Shown: positions 57,159-64,000 of the stretch, piece by piece
Numbering within the stretch: position 1 is the stretch's first letter
How the letters are laid out: every line of letters starts with the position of its first letter
Assembly: GCF_026625045.1 (NCBI RefSeq)
Contig: NZ_CP113089.1
Coordinates: 930,001 to 994,000 of the forward strand
Direction: 5' to 3'
Length of the DNA stretch: 64,000 bases
Origin: Microcella daejeonensis
GTDB taxonomy: Bacteria > Actinomycetota > Actinomycetes > Actinomycetales > Microbacteriaceae
The notes under the pieces: model-generated
The model's input: the letters and a program-made list of their open reading frames with translations, nothing else
Told to the model about the DNA's origin: nothing
Databases searched by the model: none
Position numbers and translations under genes: made by a program

Positions 57159-58868
57159 TCAGCTCGCGCAGTAGCGCAGCGTCACCCGGGACCCCTGGGG
57201 CTGGTCGCCCGGAGGGAGCGACTGGCCGGTGACGGCGCCGCCGGAGCAGCTGAAGTCGCCCTCGGGCGTGACCGAGAGCTGCAGCTGCGTCGCGAGCTGG
57301 TTGATGGCGTCGCCCACGGCGAGACCGCGCACATCGGGCACGGTCACGAGACCGCTCGAGACGATCAGGTTGATGGTGCTGCCCTGGCGCAGCGAGGTGC
57401 CGGCCGCGGGATCGCTGCGCACCACGACGTCCTGCGGCACGTTCGGGGAGTTCTCGGCGGTGACGACGCCGACGACGAGGCCGCGGCCCTCGAGCGCGGC
57501 GCGGGCCGCGTCGAGCGCGATGTTGTTGACGCTCGGCACCTCGGTCACGGGGGCGCCAGAGGAGACGTAGACGATGACGTCCTGCCCGGGCGAGACGGTG
57601 AGCCCACCGCTGGGGTCGGTGCGCAGCACCTCGCCCTCGGGGACCTCGGCGTTCGGCTCCCGATTCGGCGACGGCTCGAGGTTGGCGTCGATGAGCTGCT
57701 GCTCGGCCGTCGCGTACTGCTCGCCGACGACGTCGGGGACGACGACGGAGAGGGCGTTGTTGAGGTCGTTGCGCTCGAGCGTGAAGGCCCAGAAGAGCAC
57801 GGCGGCGACGACGACCGCGAGCACGGTGATGCCCGCCCAGACCCAGGCGACCGGCGGGCGGGGCTGCGTGCGGGTGCGCCGCTCGTCCTCGTCGACGCTC
57901 AGCTGGCGGATGGCCGCCTCGGTGCCGGCGGTGGCCTGCGGGTTGACCCCGAAGAGGCTGGCCGTGCTGTCGGGCGCCGAGAGGTCTCCACGCTGCGGCG
58001 GCACCTGACCGGCGGCGGCCGTGGCGACGTCGGCGCGGAAGTCGGCGGCGGTCTGGAATCGCGCGAAGCGGTCCTTCGCGAGGGCGTGCAGCACGACGGA
58101 GTCGAGCGCGGGGGAGACCTGCGGGTTGAGGGCGCTCGGAGCGGCCGGCGCCTCGCTGACGTGCTGGTAGGCGACGGCGACGGGCGACTCGCCGCGGAAC
58201 GGCGCCCGACCGGTGAGCAGCTCGAAGAGCACGACACCGGTGGAGTAGAGGTCGCTGCGCGCGTCGACGGTCTCACCGCGAGCCTGCTCGGGCGAGAAGT
58301 ACTGGGCGGTGCCGAGGATGGTGCTCGTCTGGGCGACGGTCGCCGAGGAGTCGGAGATGGCACGGGCGATGCCGAAATCCATCACCTTCACCTGGCCCGA
58401 GGGCGCGATCATGATATTGCCGGGCTTGATGTCGCGGTGCACGACGCCCGCCCGGTGCGAGTACTCGAGCGCGGTGAGCACGCCCTCGATGATGCGGCAG
58501 GCCTCGGCGACGGGGAGCGGGCCCTCGGCGATCATGTCCTTCAGCAGGCGCCCGTCGACGTACTCCATGACGATGTAGGGCACGACGGTCTCGTCGCCGG
58601 CGCCGTCGGTGCCGGTTTCCTCGCCCGCGTCGAAGACGCGCACGATCGTGGGATGCGCCATGCGCGCGGCGGCCTGCGCCTCCTGGCGGAACCGCGTGCG
58701 GAAGACCGGATCGCTCGCGAGGCTCGACTTCAGCAGCTTCACGGCGACACGGCGCCCGAGCCGGGAATCGGTGGCGACGTGCACGTCGGACATGCCGCCG
58801 CGTCCGATCAGCTCTCCGAGCTGGTACCGGCCGGCCAGCAGCCGCTCGCTGTGCGCGACTCCGTCCAC
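57159..58868 (-). CDS. pknB: Serine/threonine protein kinase PknB with PASTA domains
   Basis: A 569-residue receptor kinase. The cytoplasmic kinase has the ATP-lysine K44 (VAVKLLK), catalytic HRDIKPGN at about 144-151 and the DFG motif. A membrane helix (about 343-367) leads to three extracellular PASTA-like repeats (VVVPDVVGEQYATAEQQL, VPSVNNIALDAARAAL, VPDVRGLAVGDAINQL) that sense cell-wall material. It regulates peptidoglycan synthesis and division. The start is GTG with AGGAG. It is downstream of pknA by 79 bases. Confidence 0.94.
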   Translation of the reverse strand: MDGVAHSERLLAGRYQLGELIGRGGMSDVHVATDSRLGRRVAVKLLKSSLASDPVFRTRFRQEAQAAARMAHPTIVRVFDAGEETGTDGAGDETVVPYIVMEYVDGRLLKDMIAEGPLPVAEACRIIEGVLTALEYSHRAGVVHRDIKPGNIMIAPSGQVKVMDFGIARAISDSSATVAQTSTILGTAQYFSPEQARGETVDARSDLYSTGVVLFELLTGRAPFRGESPVAVAYQHVSEAPAAPSALNPQVSPALDSVVLHALAKDRFARFQTAADFRADVATAAAGQVPPQRGDLSAPDSTASLFGVNPQATAGTEAAIRQLSVDEDERRTRTQPRPPVAWVWAGITVLAVVVAAVLFWAFTLERNDLNNALSVVVPDVVGEQYATAEQQLIDANLEPSPNREPNAEVPEGEVLRTDPSGGLTVSPGQDVIVYVSSGAPVTEVPSVNNIALDAARAALEGRGLVVGVVTAENSPNVPQDVVVRSDPAAGTSLRQGSTINLIVSSGLVTVPDVRGLAVGDAINQLATQLQLSVTPEGDFSCSGGAVTGQSLPPGDQPQGSRVTLRYCAS

Positions 58869-58947
58869 AGTGCTCCTCGTAGTCAGCAGCCGACAGTGTC
58901 GGGTTCGGATGCGGTCAGTGTAAGCGGTCGGGGTGGGGGGGCGTCGA

Positions 58948-60696
58948 CTACGGCGCGGTGCCCTCCGCCGGCGGGGTGCTCGGCGCCGGGGTCGGCACCG
59001 GCTCCGCCGGCGCCGCGGTGATGGGTCGCGAGAGCTCGGTGGAGCGCTCGGACTGCAGATCGCCGCAGATGGCGACGTAGCTCACCGTGAGGGTGCCGCT
59101 GTCGGCGAGACGCACCGTCATCGACGTCGTGCCCGCCGGAACGGGGTTGCCCAGCGCGGGAGTTCCCCCGGTGGTGGTGAAGTTGTAGCCGCTGAGCGTG
59201 AAGCCGGCGGGGCAGGCGTTGTACGCGGGCCAGCTCAGCTGGACCTCGGTGCCGCCCGGGTACGGCTCGCTGCTGGGGTTGATGCCGAGGTCCTGCGGCG
59301 CCGCAGGCGTCGGCACCGCGGTGTAGAAGGTGACCGAGATCACCGTGCCCTCGGGCACGTTGCCGGCCTGCGGGTTCACCCGGTACGAGAGACCGACCTG
59401 ACCGGCGTCGGGCGCCGCGTTGCCGTCGACGGCCTCGAAGCCCAGCCCCAGCTCGTCGGCCTTGGCCTGCGCCTGCTCGCGCGTGAGGTTGAGCCACTCC
59501 TCCTGCACGATCTCGACCGTCACGGTCGTCGGCGAGGGCGACGCGCTCGGCGGTGCCGACGTCGTCGGCGCGGCGCTCGCCGGCGCCGGCTCGGAGTCGC
59601 CGGGCGGGAAGGCGATCGCGATGACCGCGCCGATGATCAGCACGACGAGCAGGCCGATGAGCGCGATGAGCGGCCACGTCCACGGGGAGCGCTTGCGCTC
59701 GGGCTGCTCGTCGACCGCCGTCGCGGCGGCAGCGGCACCGGCACCGCCGGCGACGGCCCCCGCGGCGGTCATCACCCGGGTGGCGTCGTCTTTGCCGGCG
59801 GTGGGCATGACGCGGGTGGCGTCGAGGGCCGAGGCCGCTCCGGCGATACCGGGCACGATCGCCACGGCGCCGGCGACGTCGCCGCGGCGCAGGGCCTGAG
59901 CCGCGCGGGCGAAGTGCTGCGCCGACGCGGGACGGGCATCCGGCTTCTTCGCGATGGCCGAGAAGACGAGGTTGCGCACCGGCTCGGCCACCGTGACGGG
60001 CAGCTCGGGCGGGGCCTCGTTGATCTGCGCCATCGCGATCGCGACCTGCGACTCGCCCGTGAAGGGGCGGCGGCCGGCGAGGGCCTCGTAGGCGACGATG
60101 CCGAGCGAGTAGATGTCGGTCGAGGGCGAGGCGGGATGCCCGCTCGCCTGCTCGGGAGACAGGTACTGCACCGTGCCCATCACCTGGCCGGTCGCCGTGA
60201 GGGGCACCTGGTCGGCGATGCGCGCGATGCCGAAGTCGGTGATCTTGACGCGGCCGTCGGGGGTGAGCAGCAGGTTGCCCGGCTTGATGTCGCGGTGCAC
60301 GAGACCGGCCTGGTGGGCGGCGTGCAGCGCGCTGGCCGTCTGGGCGACGATGTCGAGCACCTGGTCGGTGGAGAGCACGCGCTCGCGCTCGAGCACCGTC
60401 GACAGGGCCTCGCCGGGGACGAGCTCCATCACGAGGAAGGCGCTGCCCTCCTCCTCGCCGTAGTCGTAGACGTTGGCGATGCCCTCGTGGTTGACGAGGG
60501 CGGCGTGCCGGGCCTCGGCCCGGAAGCGCTCGAGGAACCCGGGGTCGCCCAGGTACTCGTCCTTGAGGATCTTGATGGCGACGGTGCGCCCGATCACGAG
60601 ATCGGTGGCCTGCCAGACCTCGCCCATCCCGCCGATCGCGATCCGGGAGAGCAGTTGGTACCGCCCACCGAAGGTGAGTCCGCTCGTGGGTCTCAT
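58948..60696 (-). CDS. pknA: Serine/threonine protein kinase PknA with one PASTA-like domain and a beta-rich tail
   Basis: A 582-residue kinase. The ATP-binding lysine is K42 (VAIKILK), the catalytic loop HRDIKPGN lies near 137-144 and the membrane helix around 343-366. Extracellularly only one PASTA-like repeat (LTREQAQAKADELGLGF) is evident; then about 110 residues of Thr/Pro-rich, Fn3-like sequence (EVQLSWPAYNACPAGFTLSGY). It overlaps pbpA by four bases and, with pknB, pbpA, rodA and pstP, forms the cell-wall regulation operon. Confidence 0.93.
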   Translation of the reverse strand: MRPTSGLTFGGRYQLLSRIAIGGMGEVWQATDLVIGRTVAIKILKDEYLGDPGFLERFRAEARHAALVNHEGIANVYDYGEEEGSAFLVMELVPGEALSTVLERERVLSTDQVLDIVAQTASALHAAHQAGLVHRDIKPGNLLLTPDGRVKITDFGIARIADQVPLTATGQVMGTVQYLSPEQASGHPASPSTDIYSLGIVAYEALAGRRPFTGESQVAIAMAQINEAPPELPVTVAEPVRNLVFSAIAKKPDARPASAQHFARAAQALRRGDVAGAVAIVPGIAGAASALDATRVMPTAGKDDATRVMTAAGAVAGGAGAAAAATAVDEQPERKRSPWTWPLIALIGLLVVLIIGAVIAIAFPPGDSEPAPASAAPTTSAPPSASPSPTTVTVEIVQEEWLNLTREQAQAKADELGLGFEAVDGNAAPDAGQVGLSYRVNPQAGNVPEGTVISVTFYTAVPTPAAPQDLGINPSSEPYPGGTEVQLSWPAYNACPAGFTLSGYNFTTTGGTPALGNPVPAGTTSMTVRLADSGTLTVSYVAICGDLQSERSTELSRPITAAPAEPVPTPAPSTPPAEGTAP

Positions 60697-62153
60697 CTGT
60701 TCAGCACCGCCTCAAGTACCTGCTTCGCGATCGGAGCCGCGAGAGTGTTGCCGGATCCGGATTGTCCCTGCCCGCCGCCGTCCTCCACCACGACCGCGAT
60801 GGCGACCTGCGGGTCGTCCGCCGGGGCGAACCCGGTGAACCAGAGGGTGAAAGGCTCATCGGCGCCGTTCTCGGCGGTACCCGTCTTACCGGCCACCTCG
60901 ACGCCTTCTATTCTGGCATTACTCGCCGCCGCGTCCGGCGCCGAGACGCCGTCGACGAGCAGCCCGGTGAGGGTCGCCGCGGTCGAGCCGCTGATCGGCT
61001 GGCCCAGCAGCGTCGGCTGCGAGGCCTCGATGGTCGACAGGTCGGGGGCGAGGATGCTCTCCACGAGCGTCGGCTGCATCAGGTTGCCCCCGTTGGCGAC
61101 CGCGCCCGTCATCATCGCGATCTGCAGGGGCGTCACCCGCACGTCGAACTGCCCGAAGGACGACAGCATCAGCTGCGCGTCGTCGAGACCGGTCGGGAAG
61201 CTGGACGCGGTCGTCCCCATCGGGATGTCGTAGGACTCGCCGAAGCCGAAGCCCTCGGCGTACTCGGCGAGCGTCTCCTCGCCGAGCTCGAGACCCAGCT
61301 CGGCGAACGGGATGTTGCAGCTGAGCCGCAGCGCATCGGCGATCGTGACGGTCTCGCCCGGTCCGCAGGTGCCGCGGCTGGCGTTGGAGATGACGTTCGT
61401 CGACTGGGGCAGCTGCAGCGAGGCGGGGTTGGGGAAGGCGTCCGCGGGCGTGAAGGCGCCGCTGTCGATCGCGGCGGCGGCCACGAGGATCTTGAACACG
61501 GAGCCGGGGAAGTAGAGATCCCCTCCGATGGCGCGGTTCTGCAGGGGGGCGTTCGGGTCGGCGATGAGGGCGTCGTACGACTGCAGCACGCTCGCGGTGT
61601 CGTGCGAGGCGAGCAGGTTCGGGTCGTAGCCCGGCGTCGAGACCATCGCGAGGATCTCGCCGGTGGCGGGGTCGATGGCGACGACGGATCCGGAGAGGTC
61701 GCCGAGGGCATCCCGTGCCGCCTGCTGCACGACCGGGTCGACGGTCAGCTCGACGGAGGCTCCCTGCGGGGGCTGCCCCGTGACGAGCGCGTTGAGCTGG
61801 TCGAGGAACTGCTCGTTCGCCTGACCGGCGAGGAACTCGTTGAGCGCGCCCTCGACGCCGGTGCTGCCCTGGTTGAGGGTGAAGTAGCCGGTGATCGAGG
61901 AGTACAGCTCGGGCTGCGGGTAGACGCGCAGGAACCGGTACTCGTCGTCGACGGGCGTCGACTCGGCCACGGCGACGCCGTCGACGAGGATCTGGCCGCG
62001 CTGGGCCGAGTAGCTCTCGAGCACGGTGCGGCGGTTGCGGTCGTCGTCGCTGAGCGCGTCGACGGCGAACACCTGGATGACGCTCGTGGAGACGAAGAGG
62101 GCGAGGAACATCGCCAGGGCGACGACGCTCACGCGGCGCAGTTCTTTGTTCAT
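60693..62153 (-). CDS. pbpA: Penicillin-binding protein PbpA (class B transpeptidase)
   Basis: A 486-residue class B transpeptidase with one N-terminal membrane helix (about 11-32). The transpeptidase motifs are S218-V-F-K221 (SVFK), S278-C-N280 (SCN) and KTGTAEN near 425. It cross-links peptidoglycan and works with RodA, whose stop overlaps its ATG by one base. The regulator kinases follow in the operon. Confidence 0.95.
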   Translation of the reverse strand: MNKELRRVSVVALAMFLALFVSTSVIQVFAVDALSDDDRNRRTVLESYSAQRGQILVDGVAVAESTPVDDEYRFLRVYPQPELYSSITGYFTLNQGSTGVEGALNEFLAGQANEQFLDQLNALVTGQPPQGASVELTVDPVVQQAARDALGDLSGSVVAIDPATGEILAMVSTPGYDPNLLASHDTASVLQSYDALIADPNAPLQNRAIGGDLYFPGSVFKILVAAAAIDSGAFTPADAFPNPASLQLPQSTNVISNASRGTCGPGETVTIADALRLSCNIPFAELGLELGEETLAEYAEGFGFGESYDIPMGTTASSFPTGLDDAQLMLSSFGQFDVRVTPLQIAMMTGAVANGGNLMQPTLVESILAPDLSTIEASQPTLLGQPISGSTAATLTGLLVDGVSAPDAAASNARIEGVEVAGKTGTAENGADEPFTLWFTGFAPADDPQVAIAVVVEDGGGQGQSGSGNTLAAPIAKQVLEAVLNR

Positions 62154-63601
62154 CAGTCGTCGACCACCAATCTCGGCTGGTGGCGCACCGTGTCGGAGAG
62201 CCGCAGCAGGAGCGCGGCGATGATCCAGTTGGCGACGAGGGAGGACCCGCCCGCCGCGAGGAACGGCGTCGTGAGCCCGGTGAGCGGGATGACGCGGGTG
62301 ACGCCGCCGATGACGATGAACACCTGCAGCACGATCACGAAGGAGAGGCCGACGGCGAGCAGACGGCCGAAGTCGTCGGGGCCGTTGAACCCGATGCGGA
62401 AGCCGCGCGCGACGAGCAGCAGGTACAGGCCGAGCACGGCGAAGATGCCGACGAGGCCGAGCTCCTCGCCGAGGCTCGCGATGATGTAGTCGCTCTCGGC
62501 GAGCGGGGTCAGATCGGGGCGCCCCTGACCGAGACCGGTGCCGATCAACCCGCCGTTCGCCATGCCGAACATGCCCTGCACGAGCTGGTAGCTGCCGCCG
62601 ATCGCGTCGTAGACCTCGGGGTTGAACGAGTCGAGCCAGGCGGCGAAACGGCCCTCGACGTAGGTGAGGGTGCGGCTGGCGATCGCCGCGCCGCCGAGGA
62701 AGAGCCCGAGGCCCAGCAGCACCCAGCTGAGGCGCCCGGTCGAGATGTAGATCATCACGACGAAGAGGCCGAAGTAGAGCAGCGAGGTGCCGAGGTCGCG
62801 CTGGAAGATGAGCACGCCGAGCGACGCGACCCAGATGATGAGGATCGGCCCGAGGTCGCGGGCGCGCGGCAGCTGCACGCCGAGCACGCGCGTGCCGACC
62901 ATCGACAGCGAGTCGCGGGCCGTGACGAGGTAGCCGGCGAAGAAGACCGCGAGCGCGATCTTGGCGATCTCGCCCGGCTGGAAGGTGAAGCCCGCGACCG
63001 AGATCCACAGCCGCGCGCCGTTGATCACGGTGCCGAGGCCGGGGACGAAGGGCAGCAGCAGCAGCGCGATGCCCACCGCCATCGCGATGTAGCGGTAGCG
63101 CGCCAGGGCGCGGTGGTTGCGCACGACGAGGAGCACGATGAGCGCGAGCACCATCGCGAGCGCCATCCACATCATCTGGCGCAGCCCCAGGCCGTCCCAG
63201 CCCTCGTAGCCGCGCGCGATGTCGATGCGGTAGATCATCGCGATGCCGAGCCCGTTGAGGGTCGTGATGATCGGCAGGATGAAGGGATCGGCATCACGCG
63301 CCACGAAGCGCAGCGCGATGTGCATGACGAGCGCGAGTCCGGCGAGGCCCGCGCCGAAGCCGAGCACCGTGGTGTCGATCTCGCCGAGGGCGCCGAGCTG
63401 CACGAGCGCGATGGCGCCGGCGTTGATGATCGTCGCGAGAGCGAGCAGCAGCAGCTCGAGGTTGCGCAGGCGCGCGGGCTGCTTGATCGTCAGCACGATC
63501 GACTGCGTGAAGCTCAGCCGCGGATCCTCCGCGGGCGCGGCGCCGGCCGCCCCGGCGGTGACGGGGGCGGTCATGGGCGCGGTGGGCTCAGTCGGCGACA
63601 C
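62153..63601 (-). CDS. rodA: SEDS-family peptidoglycan glycosyltransferase RodA/FtsW
   Basis: A 482-residue polytopic protein with about ten to twelve helices. The SEDS hallmarks (GNRGARLWI-like GTVINGARLWISVAGFTFQPGEIAK and GIGTGLGQGRPDLTPLAESDYI) are present. It polymerises glycan strands with PbpA. The GTG start at 63601 has AGAGG upstream; an alternative ATG is at 63574. It overlaps the pstP gene slightly. Confidence 0.92.
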   Translation of the reverse strand: MSPTEPTAPMTAPVTAGAAGAAPAEDPRLSFTQSIVLTIKQPARLRNLELLLLALATIINAGAIALVQLGALGEIDTTVLGFGAGLAGLALVMHIALRFVARDADPFILPIITTLNGLGIAMIYRIDIARGYEGWDGLGLRQMMWMALAMVLALIVLLVVRNHRALARYRYIAMAVGIALLLLPFVPGLGTVINGARLWISVAGFTFQPGEIAKIALAVFFAGYLVTARDSLSMVGTRVLGVQLPRARDLGPILIIWVASLGVLIFQRDLGTSLLYFGLFVVMIYISTGRLSWVLLGLGLFLGGAAIASRTLTYVEGRFAAWLDSFNPEVYDAIGGSYQLVQGMFGMANGGLIGTGLGQGRPDLTPLAESDYIIASLGEELGLVGIFAVLGLYLLLVARGFRIGFNGPDDFGRLLAVGLSFVIVLQVFIVIGGVTRVIPLTGLTTPFLAAGGSSLVANWIIAALLLRLSDTVRHQPRLVVDD

Positions 63602-64000
63602 CCTGCAACCTCTCGACGATGGAGAAGGCGTCGGCGCGGTCATCGGCGTTGATGGTCGACTCGACGCTCTGGCGGCTGAACGGCGGCAGGCTCTCGACCG
63701 GGATGTCGCTCTCGAACTCGACGCTCGAGAGCGGGATGGGGCCGATGCCCTGCTGCACGCCGCGGAACACGGCGACGTTGCCCTCGGAGACGCCGACGAA
63801 GTAGCGGGTCTGGGTCCACTGGTAGCCCGCGACGAGGGCGCCGACGATGAGGGCGACGATGAGGGTGATGCCGACCGACCAGGTGACGCGGCGGCGGATG
63901 CGGCGCCGGCGGTCCTCCGCGATGAGCTCGCGCAGGAACTCCTCGGACTCGGGCTCGAAGTGCTCGTTCTCGGCCGGCGACGCCGACTTCAGCGGGTGCA
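63588..64000 (-). CDS. pstP: PP2C-type Ser/Thr phosphatase PstP, C-terminal part (truncated by window end)
   Basis: The last 137 codons of the frame ending in a stop at 63588. A membrane helix (TWSVGITLIVALIVGALVAGYQW) is followed by the conserved extracellular end TQTRYFVGVSEGNVAVFRG and QGIGPIPLSS. This matches the C-terminus of actinobacterial PstP, which dephosphorylates PknA, PknB and their targets; the catalytic domain is beyond the window edge. Confidence 0.85.
   Translation of the reverse strand, partial: HPLKSASPAENEHFEPESEEFLRELIAEDRRRRIRRRVTWSVGITLIVALIVGALVAGYQWTQTRYFVGVSEGNVAVFRGVQQGIGPIPLSSVEFESDIPVESLPPFSRQSVESTINADDRADAFSIVERLQGVAD

Overview
The window is a contiguous stretch of a very GC-rich chromosome around the replication origin of a high-GC Gram-positive bacterium (Actinomycetota). 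The gene order jag-yidC-yidD-rnpA-rpmH / dnaA-oriC-dnaN-recF-dciA-gyrB-gyrA, the DUF3566 protein and two tRNAs after gyrA, and the ppi / crgA / class E sortase / trpG-like / pknB-pknA-pbpA-rodA-pstP block are the textbook actinobacterial origin region, recognisable also in Mycobacterium. The fused CopD-CtaG protein, a Cys-free S18 and the branched-chain dehydrogenase cluster suggest family Microbacteriaceae; the family assignment is inference.

Layout. 1-8.1 kb: a truncated MASE1-PAS sensor divergent from a stand-alone receiver protein, dCTP deaminase, tRNA-Gly, two small unknown-family genes, a PIF1/RecD-like helicase, an anchored unknown protein and the CopD-CtaG fusion. 8.1-13.8 kb: hup, then a zinc-economy cluster: Cys-free L28, L33 and S14 behind a znuA-znuC-znuB-znuB2-zur operon whose promoter carries two overlapping Zur-like palindromes. 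13.9-19.6 kb: a nitroreductase-like gene, the branched-chain 2-oxoacid dehydrogenase genes and an aromatic aminotransferase. 19.6-25.3 kb: a WXG-like plus alpha/beta hydrolase pair, a tyrosine phosphatase, purB and membrane or GNAT proteins of unknown role. 25.3-30.5 kb: dnaB, the rpsF-ssb-rpsR-rplI operon and the CCA-adding enzyme. 30.5-36.6 kb: a DUF6049 protein, trxB-trxA, an aminotransferase and a divergent D-Ala-D-Ala ligase-like gene. 36.6-42 kb: four parS sites, parB-parA, rsmG, jag, yidC, yidD, rnpA, rpmH. 42-52.4 kb: dnaA, oriC, dnaN, recF, dciA, gyrB, gyrA, DUF3566. 52.4-64 kb: tRNA-Ile, tRNA-Ala with repeated hairpins, cyclophilin, rhomboid, crgA, sortase E, an amidotransferase, and the PASTA-kinase / PBP / RodA / PP2C operon, whose last gene is cut by the window end.

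Most of the window is housekeeping. The signals that go beyond routine annotation are the zinc-economy cluster with its double operator over the znuA promoter; an array of direct DnaA-box-like repeats plus two operator-like palindromes upstream of dnaB; a widespread -10-N6-start (leaderless) promoter layout, including one palindromic -10 shared by two divergent genes; two strong hairpins and a very G-rich tract in a divergent intergenic region next to the WXG-like/hydrolase pair; and the Ddl-like gene with an altered metal-binding motif, found in a block that lacks the expected murJ and sigM genes.
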